Source: JAFCUW01 sp049897565 (GTDB taxonomy: Bacteria; Pseudomonadota; Gammaproteobacteria; Burkholderiales; Burkholderiaceae_D). Taken from it: a stretch of 64,000 bases of DNA. The notes below the pieces were generated by a model. It ran no database searches. It was given only the letters and a program-made list of their open reading frames with translations, and was not told the origin of the DNA. Where the stretch lies: assembly GCF_049897565.1 (NCBI RefSeq), contig NZ_JAFCWM010000009.1:124001-188000 (forward strand). Direction: 5' to 3'. Made by a program: the position numbers and the translations under genes. Position 1 is the first letter of the stretch, and every line of letters begins with the position of its first letter. Shown here in pieces: positions 9,599 through 17,934 of this stretch.

Positions 9599-11623
9599 TC
9601 AGGCTGCCGGTGGCTTGAAGAAGTCGAGGACTTCGGACTGCAGGCGGGTGCGCTTGAACGGCGGCAGGCTTTGCCAGACGCGCTTGCCGTAGGATTTGGA
9701 AATGAGGCGCGGGTCGCAAATCATCAGCACCCCGCGGTCGGTCTCGTCCCGGATCAAGCGCCCGGCGCCCTGCTTGAGGTTGATGATCGCTTCCGGCAAG
9801 GTGTGGTGCATGAAGCCGTTCATGCCCTGCTTTTCCATGACGTCGATGCGCGCGGCCAGCACCGGGTCGTCGGGCGGGGCGAACGGCAACTTGTCGATGA
9901 TGACGAGCGACAGCGCGTCGCCGCGCACGTCGACGCCTTCCCAGAAACTCTGGCTGCCGACCAGCACCGCGTTGCCGGCGCTGCGGAACGAGTCGAGCAA
10001 TTCGGTGCGGCCGCGCTCGCCCTGGACGAACAGCGGGTACGCGAGGCCGCGGTCGGCAAAATCCTTGCGTAGGCGCTCGGCGACGTGCTTGACGGCGCGG
10101 TTGGTGGTGCACAGGAAGAACGTGCGCCCGCCGGCCGCCTCGATCACCGGCAAGGCGCAGTCGACGACCGCGTCGGTGTAGCCGACCGCGTTCGGGTCGG
10201 GCAGCCCGATCGGCACGTACAGCAAGCCCTGCTGCTCGTAATCGAACGGACTCGGCCAGGTCTGCGCCGGCTCGCCCGTCAGGCCCATCTGGTTGGAGAA
10301 GTGCTTGAAGTCGTTCTTCACCGCCAACGTGGCCGAAGTGAAAATCCAGCTGCGCGGCGTGCCTTCTCGCTGGTTGTTGAAAATCGGCGCGATCGACAGC
10401 GGCGTCTTGTGCAGCTGCAGCGATGACGAGAACGCCTCGACCCACAGCACCGCCTCGTCGCCCTCGACCATCTTGCCCTTGCCATCAGCCTTCCAGCCGT
10501 CCAGCGACTGCGCCAGTTCCACCGCGCGCACGCGCACCTGCTCGATCGTCTCGGCGCGCGCGGCCTGCTCTTCGAGCACGCCGATCATCGCCGCCAGCTG
10601 CTCCTTGACGGTCGCCAGCGCCGGGAAGAAATCCGACGACGGCGTGATCTGCGCCAGCGACATGCGCATAATGTCTTGCGGGAACGTCAGGCGCAGGTCG
10701 CGCGCGGCCTTCTCGACCACGGTGACAACCTTGGCCCAGTCGGCGCCGCCGCGCGCGTGCGCCAGGCCCTCGGCCAGCACGTCGCGGCACAGCTCGAGGA
10801 TCTGCGAGGTCGACACCGTCTGGCCGAAGAACAAGGTGGCGGTGTCGGGCAGCTGGTGCGCCTCGTCGAAGATGATGGTGTTGGCCGACGGCAGCAGCTC
10901 GGCCACGCCGGTGTCCTTCAGCGCGACGTCGGCGAAAAACAGGTGATGGTTGACGACGACGACGTCGGCCTGCTGCGCTTCACGGCGCGCCTTCATGACG
11001 AAGCAATCCTGGTAATACTGGCACTCGGCGCCCATGCAGGTGTCGCGCGTCGACGTCACCAGGTTCCAGATCGAGGCGTTTTCCGGCACCTTGGCCAGCT
11101 CGGCCTTGTCGCCGGAGCTGGTCATCTTGATGAAGCGCGAGATTTCGCGCAGGTGGCCGATGTCGTCGCGCGAAGTCATGCGGCCATTCTGCATCGTGCG
11201 CTCGAGGTGGTAATGGCAGACGTAGTTGGAGCGGCCCTTGAGCAACGCCACCGAGACCGGGGCGCGCAAGGCGGCGCGCACGGTCGGAATGTCGCGCAGG
11301 AACAACTGGTCCTGCAGGTTCTTGGTGCCGGTCGAGACGATCGTCTTGCCGCCCCACAGCAGCGCCGGCACCAGGTAGGCGAAAGTCTTGCCGGTGCCGG
11401 TGCCGGCTTCGGCGATCAGGGTCTTCTGGTCGGCAATGGCTTGCGCGATCGCCTTGGCCATCTCGGTCTGCGAGCGGCGCGGGCTGAAGCTGCCGACGGC
11501 GGGCGCGAGCGGGCCGCCTGCGCTAAACAGGCGGTCGATGTCGGCGTCGTATTTGCCGACTGGCAGAGCGCCGTGGTCGGCGGCGTCGGGGCTGTCGCCT
11601 GGCGCCTGGATGGAGTCGGTCAA
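9599..11623 (-). CDS. ATP-dependent DNA helicase, DinG/YoaA family
   Basis: Superfamily 2 XPD-like 5'-to-3' helicase of 674 residues. Motif I is EAGTGTGKTFAYLVPALL; the Walker B box is IIFDEAHQLPD; later motifs include FTSATL and QGAGRLIRDETDRG near the end. Four cysteines between motifs I and II (YVCHYHLE, DTCMGAECQYYQDC) fit the Fe-S cluster of this family. The size and the Q-motif order are closer to YoaA than to E. coli DinG. The only suitable start is a TTG at 11623; no strong ribosome site is seen. It follows a small YdcH-type gene by 28 bases in the same direction. Its likely role is processing of blocked replication or R-loop structures. Confidence 0.9.
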   Translation of the reverse strand: MTDSIQAPGDSPDAADHGALPVGKYDADIDRLFSAGGPLAPAVGSFSPRRSQTEMAKAIAQAIADQKTLIAEAGTGTGKTFAYLVPALLWGGKTIVSTGTKNLQDQLFLRDIPTVRAALRAPVSVALLKGRSNYVCHYHLERTMQNGRMTSRDDIGHLREISRFIKMTSSGDKAELAKVPENASIWNLVTSTRDTCMGAECQYYQDCFVMKARREAQQADVVVVNHHLFFADVALKDTGVAELLPSANTIIFDEAHQLPDTATLFFGQTVSTSQILELCRDVLAEGLAHARGGADWAKVVTVVEKAARDLRLTFPQDIMRMSLAQITPSSDFFPALATVKEQLAAMIGVLEEQAARAETIEQVRVRAVELAQSLDGWKADGKGKMVEGDEAVLWVEAFSSSLQLHKTPLSIAPIFNNQREGTPRSWIFTSATLAVKNDFKHFSNQMGLTGEPAQTWPSPFDYEQQGLLYVPIGLPDPNAVGYTDAVVDCALPVIEAAGGRTFFLCTTNRAVKHVAERLRKDFADRGLAYPLFVQGERGRTELLDSFRSAGNAVLVGSQSFWEGVDVRGDALSLVIIDKLPFAPPDDPVLAARIDVMEKQGMNGFMHHTLPEAIINLKQGAGRLIRDETDRGVLMICDPRLISKSYGKRVWQSLPPFKRTRLQSEVLDFFKPPAA

Positions 11624-11651
11624 AATGGCATTTCAGTGAAGCGAAGACGGA

Positions 11652-11852
11652 TCAGGCCGGAACATCCGGCACCAATTGCATTTTCAACAGGGTGATGTGG
11701 TCTTTCAACTGCAGCTTGCGCTTCTTGAGGCGGCGCAGCTGCAACTGGTCGTGATGGCCGTCCAGGATCAGCATATCTATGACCGCGTCGAGGTCCCGAT
11801 GTTCCACGTCGAGTTCGATCAGCCGCCGCTGGATTTCTTGAACATCCGTCAT
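11652..11852 (-). CDS. YdcH/SlyX-like small coiled-coil protein (DUF465)
   Basis: Short protein of 66 residues, taken from the ATG at 11852 (MTDVQEIQRRLIELDVEHRD), with GGGAA upstream. An upstream ATG at 11912 would add 20 residues with no family similarity. The sequence is an antiparallel coiled coil with the DUF465 pattern: a first helix with LDxxI and a second helix LQLRRLKKRKLQLKDHITLLK. The function of this widespread family is unknown. It is likely co-transcribed with the downstream helicase gene. Confidence 0.88.
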   Translation of the reverse strand: MTDVQEIQRRLIELDVEHRDLDAVIDMLILDGHHDQLQLRRLKKRKLQLKDHITLLKMQLVPDVPA

Positions 11853-12046
11853 TTTTTGCTGTTCCCAACAGAATATTACAAAAACTTTGAAATGGCGCCC
11901 CTCGAACCGCATACAATCTGGAGCAATTGTGTCGCGACGCTAACTAGTAACTGCTTGCAACATTTGCCGTAAACAGTGCATAGTTTAATCTACCGAGACG
12001 TTGCCGCCAACATAGATTAGGACCAGGGGCGCGAAAGCCCACGTTT

Positions 12047-12853
12047 ATGAAACCATACAAGCTCGAAGCCGGGACCGCGCAGCACATCGGTAACCGACCA
12101 CAACAGAACGACCGCAGCGCCATTTTCACCGGTGCGCGCGCCCCAGGCTACGTGCTGGCGGTGCTGGCCGACGGCATCGCCGGCGGCTCCACCGCCTCCG
12201 AGCAGGTGCTGCATACGGCCAAGCAGCTATTCGACGAATTCAAGCCGGGCGACAATCCCGGCGTCGAGCGACTGGCCACGCTACTGCGCGATATCGTCCA
12301 CGAGACCCACCTGGTCATCAAGATGAACGGCATTGCCACCGAAACCGAACCGCAGTGCACCTTTGCCGGACTGATCATCACCCCTGGCGGCCAGGCGGTA
12401 TGGGCCCATGTCGGCGATTCGCGCGTGTATCGTTTCCAGCAGGGCGACTGCAAGGCGCGCACCAGCGACGCCAGCTATATCGACCACCTGATGGGCACCG
12501 AAAAGCTGCCGGCCGAGTCGGCCCGCAACCACCGCCACTCGAAACTGCTGGTCAATGTGCTGGGCAACAGCCGCAAGGAACCGTTCGTCGCCATCGGCAG
12601 CCAGGAAGCGCTGGGCACCGGCGACGCGTTCCTGCTGTGTTCGGATGGCTTGTGGCATTTCTTCACCGACGCCGAACTCGGCGCCGTGCTGAGCAAGAGC
12701 GCGCCGCGGCAGGCGTCCGAGATGCTGATCGACAAGGCCGCCGAACGCGCCCAGGGCAAGGGCGGCAACTGCACCATGGCGATCATCAAGCTGGTCAAGC
12801 CGGCCAAGGATGTGCCGAACTACACGGTGCAGAAGATGGGGCGCGCGGTTTAA
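12047..12853 (+). CDS. PP2C-family Ser/Thr protein phosphatase
   Basis: Metal-dependent phosphatase of 268 residues. The motifs appear in order: GNRPQQNDRS (metal-binding Asp), LADGIAGG (the DGMGG box), WAHVGDSRVYRF and LLCSDGLWHFF, followed by the terminal metal-site region GKGGNCTMAII with Asn in place of the usual Asp-Asn pair. No signal peptide or membrane segment, so it is cytoplasmic. It stands alone between a minus-strand operon and a convergent lipoprotein gene. A matching Ser/Thr kinase is not adjacent; the only kinase in the window is the broken one at 42255. Substrates are unknown. Confidence 0.88.
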   Translation: MKPYKLEAGTAQHIGNRPQQNDRSAIFTGARAPGYVLAVLADGIAGGSTASEQVLHTAKQLFDEFKPGDNPGVERLATLLRDIVHETHLVIKMNGIATETEPQCTFAGLIITPGGQAVWAHVGDSRVYRFQQGDCKARTSDASYIDHLMGTEKLPAESARNHRHSKLLVNVLGNSRKEPFVAIGSQEALGTGDAFLLCSDGLWHFFTDAELGAVLSKSAPRQASEMLIDKAAERAQGKGGNCTMAIIKLVKPAKDVPNYTVQKMGRAV

Positions 12854-12916
12854 GTCGAGCTCTCAACGCAGCGATTAAGGTCGTCCTCGCGCGAGCGAAC
12901 GAATTTATTGCACAGT

Positions 12917-13549
12917 TTACTTCTTTGCAGCGGCTTCGGCTGCCCGCGCTTTTTTGCGCTCTTCTACCTTGCGCTGCCGCTCTTCCGATTCGCGCTTGCG
13001 CCTGTCGTAGGCGGTGACACTGTCGGCGCGCTTGCCGGCGTCGGCCTGCTCCTGCGCTGCCAGCTTCTTCGCCTTGACGGCCTGCTCGGCGGCGACGTCG
13101 CGCGCGCGCTTCGGTGCCGTCGGCGCCTTCTCTTGGGCTCGCGGCGGCGGCGGCTCGGCCGCGCGTTTCGCCTCGTCCGCCTTGAATTGTGCCTCGCTCC
13201 TGGCCAGCTCGCGGTCACGCTCGTCGACGGTTGCCTGCCGCTTGTAGCGGGATGCCTCGACTTCGATCACGCGCAAACCGGCCAGCGCCAGGCGGCGCTT
13301 CTCGCGCGCGGTGTCGAGGCAGCGGTTGACCAGGAACTTGGTATAGCAGACCTGCTCGCTGGCGGCGAATTCGGCTTCGGCGGCGGCGCGCTGCCGCGCC
13401 GCCTGCGCCAGCTTGACGTCGGCGTCGGCCACCGATTGCGACGGCGGCGCGCTCGGCGCCGCTTCCGGCGCCTTCACGGCGGCGCAGCCGGCCAGCGCCG
13501 CCAGCAGCAGCGCGGCAGCGACGGCGCGCAAGGAAATATGCTTCATCAT
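12917..13549 (-). CDS. Ala/Lys/Arg-rich lipoprotein of unknown function
   Basis: Predicted lipoprotein of about 210 residues. The start at 13549 (MMKHISLRAVAAALLLAALA) is preferred because AAAGGA lies upstream and it gives a clean signal peptide ending in the lipobox LAGC; an earlier ATG at 13573 overlaps the zapE stop and would extend the signal by eight residues. After the lipidated cysteine the protein is highly charged and probably a long helix. Two cysteines lie in the middle (EQVCYTKFLVNRCLDTARE), suggesting a disulphide. The tail is mostly Lys, Arg, Glu and Ala. It directly follows zapE in the same direction. I do not recognise the family. Confidence 0.75.
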   Translation of the reverse strand: MMKHISLRAVAAALLLAALAGCAAVKAPEAAPSAPPSQSVADADVKLAQAARQRAAAEAEFAASEQVCYTKFLVNRCLDTAREKRRLALAGLRVIEVEASRYKRQATVDERDRELARSEAQFKADEAKRAAEPPPPRAQEKAPTAPKRARDVAAEQAVKAKKLAAQEQADAGKRADSVTAYDRRKRESEERQRKVEERKKARAAEAAAKK

Positions 13550-13572
13550 GGTTGTTCGATCCTTTGTCGGCA

Positions 13573-14670
13573 TCAGGCGATCGCCTCGGTGGCGTCGCGG
13601 CGCGCAGTATCCATGTACTCGCGCGACTGCATTTCAATGATACGCGAGACGGTGCGGTGGAACTCATTCGACAGCACCCCTTCCGTGTACAGCTCTTCGG
13701 GCGGGACCTCGGCCGACATCAGCAGCTTGACCTTGTGATCGTAGAACACGTCGACCAGCCAGGTGAAGCGGCGCGCCTCGGACGAATGCGAAGCGGACAT
13801 CGCCGGTATCGACGACAGCACCACGGTGTGGAAGCGGCTGGCGATCTCCAAATAGTCGTTCTGCGAACGGGGGCCGCCGCACAGCGTGGCGAAGTCGAAC
13901 CAGATGATGCCGCCGGCGCGGCGCAGCGCGCGGATCTCGCGCTGTTCGATGCGCACGCGCGGGTCTTCGTCGGCCGTCTCGGCGATCTTCGCATACGCCA
14001 CGCGCAGCGCTTCGTCGGCGGCGGCGCCGAGCGGCGTGTAGTAGCTCTCGACCTGCTCGAGCGCGCGCTTGCGGTAGTCGACGCCGGCGTCGACGTTGAG
14101 CACGTCGAGCTTGTCCTTGAGCAGCGCGATGGTCGGCAGCATGCGGTCGCGGTGCAGGCCGTCCGGGTACAGCAAATCCGGGTCGTAGTTCGACGTCATG
14201 ACGAACGAGACGCCATTTTCGAACAGCGCCTTGAGCAGGTTATGCAGGATCATCGCGTCGGCGATGTCGGAGACGTGGAACTCGTCGAAGCAGATCAGGC
14301 GGTATTTCTTGGCGATGCGCAGCGCCACTTCGTCGAGCGGATCGGCAACGCCTTTGAGCTCGTCGAGTTGGCGATGCACGCCGCGCATGAATTCGTGGAA
14401 GTGCACGCGCGTCTTGCGCACCAGCGGCACCACCGAGTAAAAGCTGTCCATCAAAAACGATTTGCCGCGCCCCACCCCGCCCCACAGGTAGACGCCGCGC
14501 GGCACGTCGGGCCGGTTGACCAGCCGCTTGAAGCTCGACGAGCGGCGCGACTTGTAGTGCACCCACTGCTCGTAGAAGCGCTGCAGGCGGTCGACCGCCT
14601 TCTGCTGGGCCTGGTCGGACTGGAAGCCGCGCTGGGATAGCGCATGCTGGTAAAACTCTTGAACATTCAT
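13573..14670 (-). CDS. zapE: cell division protein ZapE (AFG1-like ATPase)
   Basis: AAA-type ATPase of 365 residues that acts on the Z-ring in late cell division. Walker A is GGVGRGKSFLMDSFY and Walker B is RLICFDEFHVSDIADA, both diagnostic of the AFG1/ZapE family. The arginine-finger region and the C-terminal LVDVFYDHKVKL segment are present, and the length is normal. Its last base overlaps a possible start of the downstream lipoprotein gene, so the two are co-transcribed. It is separated from lpdA by a terminator, so it probably has its own promoter. Confidence 0.93.
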   Translation of the reverse strand: MNVQEFYQHALSQRGFQSDQAQQKAVDRLQRFYEQWVHYKSRRSSSFKRLVNRPDVPRGVYLWGGVGRGKSFLMDSFYSVVPLVRKTRVHFHEFMRGVHRQLDELKGVADPLDEVALRIAKKYRLICFDEFHVSDIADAMILHNLLKALFENGVSFVMTSNYDPDLLYPDGLHRDRMLPTIALLKDKLDVLNVDAGVDYRKRALEQVESYYTPLGAAADEALRVAYAKIAETADEDPRVRIEQREIRALRRAGGIIWFDFATLCGGPRSQNDYLEIASRFHTVVLSSIPAMSASHSSEARRFTWLVDVFYDHKVKLLMSAEVPPEELYTEGVLSNEFHRTVSRIIEMQSREYMDTARRDATEAIA

Positions 14671-14686
14671 GGAGGCACGGACAATG

Positions 14687-14716
14687 CAAAACGGGCCGGC
14701 TTTGGCGGCCGGCCCG
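14687..14716 (-). terminator. intrinsic terminator downstream of lpdA
   Basis: On the minus strand a 9-bp GC-only stem (CGGGCCGGC and its complement, 14708-14716 with 14692-14700) around a 7-base loop is followed by TTTT. It lies just past the lpdA stop and before zapE, so it closes the 2-oxoglutarate dehydrogenase operon. Confidence 0.75.
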
Positions 14717-14727
14717 GTGGGGGACTA

Positions 14728-16161
14728 TCAGAAGTTGAGCGAACGCTTGTCGACGGCGAGCATGGCTTCCTTGGTCGACTCCGACAGCGACGGGTGCGCG
14801 TGGCAGATACGGGCGATGTCTTCCGACGAGGCGCGGAACTCCATCGCCACGACCGCTTCCGAGATCAGCTCGGAGGCCATCGGACCGACGATGTGCACGC
14901 CGAGGATTTCGTCGGTGGTGGCGTCGGCCAGCACCTTGACCATGCCCGACGTGTCGCCCAGCGCGCGCGCGCGCCCGTTCGCCATGAACGGGAACGTGCC
15001 GGCCTTGTAGGCGACGTTGGCCGCCTTGAGCTGCTGCTCGGTCTGGCCGACCCAGGCGATTTCCGGCGACGTGTAGATCACCCACGGCACCGTGTTGAAG
15101 TTGACGTGGCCGTGCTGGCCGGCGATGCGCTCGGCAACCGCGACGCCCTCTTCTTCGGCCTTGTGCGCCAGCATCGGGCCGCGCACGACGTCGCCCACCG
15201 CCCACACATTCGGCAAGCTGGTCTTGCAGTCGTCGTCGACGGCGACGAAGCCGCGCTCATCGAGCTTGAGGCCGACCGATTCGGCGTTCAGGCCGATCGT
15301 GTTCGGCACGCGGCCGATCGAGATGATCAGCTTGTCGAAGACGGCCGTCTGCGCGGCGCCCGCGGCGTCGGCGTATTCGACCGTGACGTTGTTCGCGCCT
15401 GGCGTGATCTGGCCGATCTTGCAGCCGAGGCTCACCTTCAGGCCCTGCTTGGTAAACAGCTTGTGCGCTTCCTTGGCGATCTGCTCGTCGACCGCGCCGA
15501 GGAACGTCGGCAGGCCTTCGAGGATCGTGACGTCGGCGCCGAGGCGGCGCCATACGCTGCCCATCTCGAGGCCGATGACGCCGGCGCCGATGACGCCCAG
15601 CTTGGCCGGCACCGCGTCGATGGCGAGCGCGCCGCTGTTCGACAGGATCAGCTTTTCGTCGAACGGTGCGCCGGGCAGTTCGCGCGCGTTGGAGCCGGTG
15701 GCGACGATCACGTGCTTGGCGGCGAGCGTGTCGGCGTTGGCGCCGGTGACGCTGATGCTGTAGCCGCCAACAGCTGTGCCGGCAAAGGCGCCGCGGCCGT
15801 GGAAGAAGGTGACCTTGTTTTTCTTGAACAGGAACAGGATGCCTTCATTGTTCTGTTTGACGACGACGTCCTTGCGCTTCAACATCTGCGGCAGGTTCAA
15901 GGTCAGGCCGGCGACGTCGATGCCGTGGTCCTTGAAACCGTGGCCGGCGTGTTCGAAGTGTTCGGACGACTGCAGCAGCGCCTTCGACGGAATGCAGCCG
16001 ACGTTGGTGCAGGTGCCGCCTGGCGCGGGGCCGCCCTTGGCGTTGACCCATTCATCGATACAGGCGACCGAAAAGCCCAGTTGAGCGGCGCGGATGGCGG
16101 CGATGTAGCCGCCAGGTCCGGCGCCGATGACGACGACGTCAAATTGTTTGGAAGTGCTCAT
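14728..16161 (-). CDS. lpdA: dihydrolipoyl dehydrogenase (E3)
   Basis: FAD enzyme of 477 residues that reoxidises the lipoyl group of 2-oxoglutarate dehydrogenase and passes electrons to NAD. The FAD motif is VVIGAGPGGYIAAIRAAQLG; the redox disulphide is in GGTCTNVGCIPSKALL; the NAD site is LGVIGAGVIGLEMGSVWRRLG; the catalytic His-Glu region near the C-terminus is CHAHPSLSEST. A good ribosome site (AAAAGGAA) precedes the ATG. It is the last gene of the sucA-sucB-pspC-lpdA operon, so this copy serves the 2-oxoglutarate rather than the pyruvate complex. Confidence 0.95.
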   Translation of the reverse strand: MSTSKQFDVVVIGAGPGGYIAAIRAAQLGFSVACIDEWVNAKGGPAPGGTCTNVGCIPSKALLQSSEHFEHAGHGFKDHGIDVAGLTLNLPQMLKRKDVVVKQNNEGILFLFKKNKVTFFHGRGAFAGTAVGGYSISVTGANADTLAAKHVIVATGSNARELPGAPFDEKLILSNSGALAIDAVPAKLGVIGAGVIGLEMGSVWRRLGADVTILEGLPTFLGAVDEQIAKEAHKLFTKQGLKVSLGCKIGQITPGANNVTVEYADAAGAAQTAVFDKLIISIGRVPNTIGLNAESVGLKLDERGFVAVDDDCKTSLPNVWAVGDVVRGPMLAHKAEEEGVAVAERIAGQHGHVNFNTVPWVIYTSPEIAWVGQTEQQLKAANVAYKAGTFPFMANGRARALGDTSGMVKVLADATTDEILGVHIVGPMASELISEAVVAMEFRASSEDIARICHAHPSLSESTKEAMLAVDKRSLNF

Positions 16162-16176
16162 TGATTGAAATTCCTT

Positions 16177-16521
16177 TTATTCTTCGGGGACGAAAATCCA
16201 CATCAGGAGATAGACCAGCAGGCCGAAACCGATAAAGACGGTGCACAGCACGAACATCAGGCGCCAGATCCACGACTCGATGCCGGACGCCTTGCCGATG
16301 CCGCCGCAGACGCCGCCCAGCCAGCGGTCGCTGCGCGAACGGCGCAGCGCACCGAGTTCGGCGACGAGGTCGTCGCCGCCGGTCGACGGCCGGTCCGACG
16401 TCTTGTCGAGATTGACGGCGCCGCCCAGGGCGTTGGCCTTGGCGCGCTCGAATTCGGCGTCGGTCAGCGCGCCGGCCAGGTGCAGTTCGTGCAAACGCTT
16501 GATTTCATCGGAGACATTCAT
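16177..16521 (-). CDS. SHOCT plus PspC domain small membrane protein
   Basis: Protein of 114 residues taken from the ATG at 16521, which has GAGAGGT upstream. The first 30 residues (DEIKRLHELHLAGALTDAEF) match the SHOCT oligomerisation motif. From about residue 60 a PspC domain follows: RSRSDRWLGGVCGGIGKASG, then one hydrophobic segment (LMFVLCTVFIGFGLLVYLLM) ending at the C-terminus. PspC domains in E. coli sense envelope stress with PspB. Here no other psp gene is near. The gene sits between sucB and lpdA with short gaps (73 and 15 bases), so it is co-expressed with the 2-oxoglutarate dehydrogenase subunits. Confidence 0.88.
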   Translation of the reverse strand: MNVSDEIKRLHELHLAGALTDAEFERAKANALGGAVNLDKTSDRPSTGGDDLVAELGALRRSRSDRWLGGVCGGIGKASGIESWIWRLMFVLCTVFIGFGLLVYLLMWIFVPEE

Positions 16522-16594
16522 CACGACTACCTCTCAAAAACGGACATTGGCACGCGCTGCAAGCAGCGCGCAGGTTCGGCTCAAGCATCAGCTG

Positions 16595-17875
16595 TTACAG
16601 GTCCAGCAGCAGGCGCGATGGATCTTCCAGCACTTCCTTCATGGCGACCAGGCCAAGGACAGCTTCGCGGCCGTCGATGATGCGGTGATCGTACGACATC
16701 GCCAGGTAGTTCATCGGACGGACCACCACCTGGCCGTTTTCGACGACCGCGCGGTCCTTGGTCGCATGCACGCCGAGGATGGCCGACTGCGGCGGGTTGA
16801 TGATCGGGGTCGACAGCATCGAGCCGAAGATGCCGCCGTTCGAGATCGAGAAGGTGCCGCCGGTCAGGTCGTCGAGCGTGAGCTTGCCTTCCTTGGCCTT
16901 GGCGCCGAATTCGCCGATCTTCTTTTCGATCTCGGCGATCGACATCTGATCGGCGTTACGCAGGATCGGCACCACCAGGCCGCGCGGCGAGCCGACCGCG
17001 ATGCCGATGTCGAAGTAGCCGTGGTAGACGATGTCGTTGCCGTCGACCGAGGCGTTGATGACCGGGTACTTCTTCAGCGCCGCGACGGCCGCCTTGACGA
17101 AGAACGACATGAAGCCGAGCTTGACGCCGTGCTCTTTCTCGAACTTGTCCTTGTACTTGTTGCGCAGGTCGATCACCGGCTGCATGTTCACTTCATTGAA
17201 CGTGGTCAGGATCGCGTTGGTCGACTGCGACTGCAGCAAACGCTCGGCGATACGGGCACGCAGGCGGCTCATCGGCACGCGCTCTTCCGGGCGGTCGCCC
17301 AGGCTGGCCGCGGCGGGAGCTGCAACCTGCTGCAGCTGCGGTCTGGCGGCCACTGCTACAGAAGTCAGGGGCGCGCCAGGCGCATGCGCCTGGCCAGCAG
17401 GCTTGACGCCGCCGGCGATCGCGCCGAGCACGTCGCCCTTGGTCACGCGGCCATCTTTACCGGTGCCCGACACCTGGCTGGTGGTCATGGCGTTATCGGC
17501 CAGGATCTTGGCCGCGGCCGGCATGGCGATGTCGCCTTTCGACGGCGTCGGCGCGGTTTCGGCCGGAGCTTGCGCCACCGGTGCGTTCGGCGTCGAGACG
17601 CTGGAAATCGGAATCGGGCTGACCATCACGCCGGCTTCGGTGTCGATGATGGCGATGACTTCGCCGGCAACGACGGTGGTGCCGTCGCCCTTGATGATCT
17701 GGACGATCACGCCGGTGGCCGGCGCCGGCAGTTCAAGAACCACCTTGTCGGTTTCGATGTCGATCAGATTTTCGTCGCGCGTGACCGGCTCGCCGACTTT
17801 CTTGTGCCATGAAAGCATGGTCGCTTCTGCTACCGACTCCGACAGTTGTGGAACCTTGACTTCGATTTGTGCCAT
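16595..17875 (-). CDS. sucB: dihydrolipoyllysine succinyltransferase, 2-oxoglutarate dehydrogenase E2
   Basis: Core subunit of the 2-oxoglutarate dehydrogenase complex, 426 residues. One lipoyl domain at residues 1-78 carries the lipoylated lysine in IETDKVVLELPAP. An Ala/Pro/Thr-rich linker leads to the peripheral-subunit-binding domain (AAKILADNAMTTSQVSGTGK, near residues 118-155). A second linker leads to the catalytic domain, with the active-site motif SYDHRIIDGREAV near the C-terminus. It lies between sucA and the PspC-like gene, in the usual operon order. Confidence 0.96.
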   Translation of the reverse strand: MAQIEVKVPQLSESVAEATMLSWHKKVGEPVTRDENLIDIETDKVVLELPAPATGVIVQIIKGDGTTVVAGEVIAIIDTEAGVMVSPIPISSVSTPNAPVAQAPAETAPTPSKGDIAMPAAAKILADNAMTTSQVSGTGKDGRVTKGDVLGAIAGGVKPAGQAHAPGAPLTSVAVAARPQLQQVAAPAAASLGDRPEERVPMSRLRARIAERLLQSQSTNAILTTFNEVNMQPVIDLRNKYKDKFEKEHGVKLGFMSFFVKAAVAALKKYPVINASVDGNDIVYHGYFDIGIAVGSPRGLVVPILRNADQMSIAEIEKKIGEFGAKAKEGKLTLDDLTGGTFSISNGGIFGSMLSTPIINPPQSAILGVHATKDRAVVENGQVVVRPMNYLAMSYDHRIIDGREAVLGLVAMKEVLEDPSRLLLDL

Positions 17876-17934
17876 GAAAAACTCCGTATCTTGTTATATG
17901 TGCGGCGCCCCGCCTGGGACGGGGCGCGCCGTGC

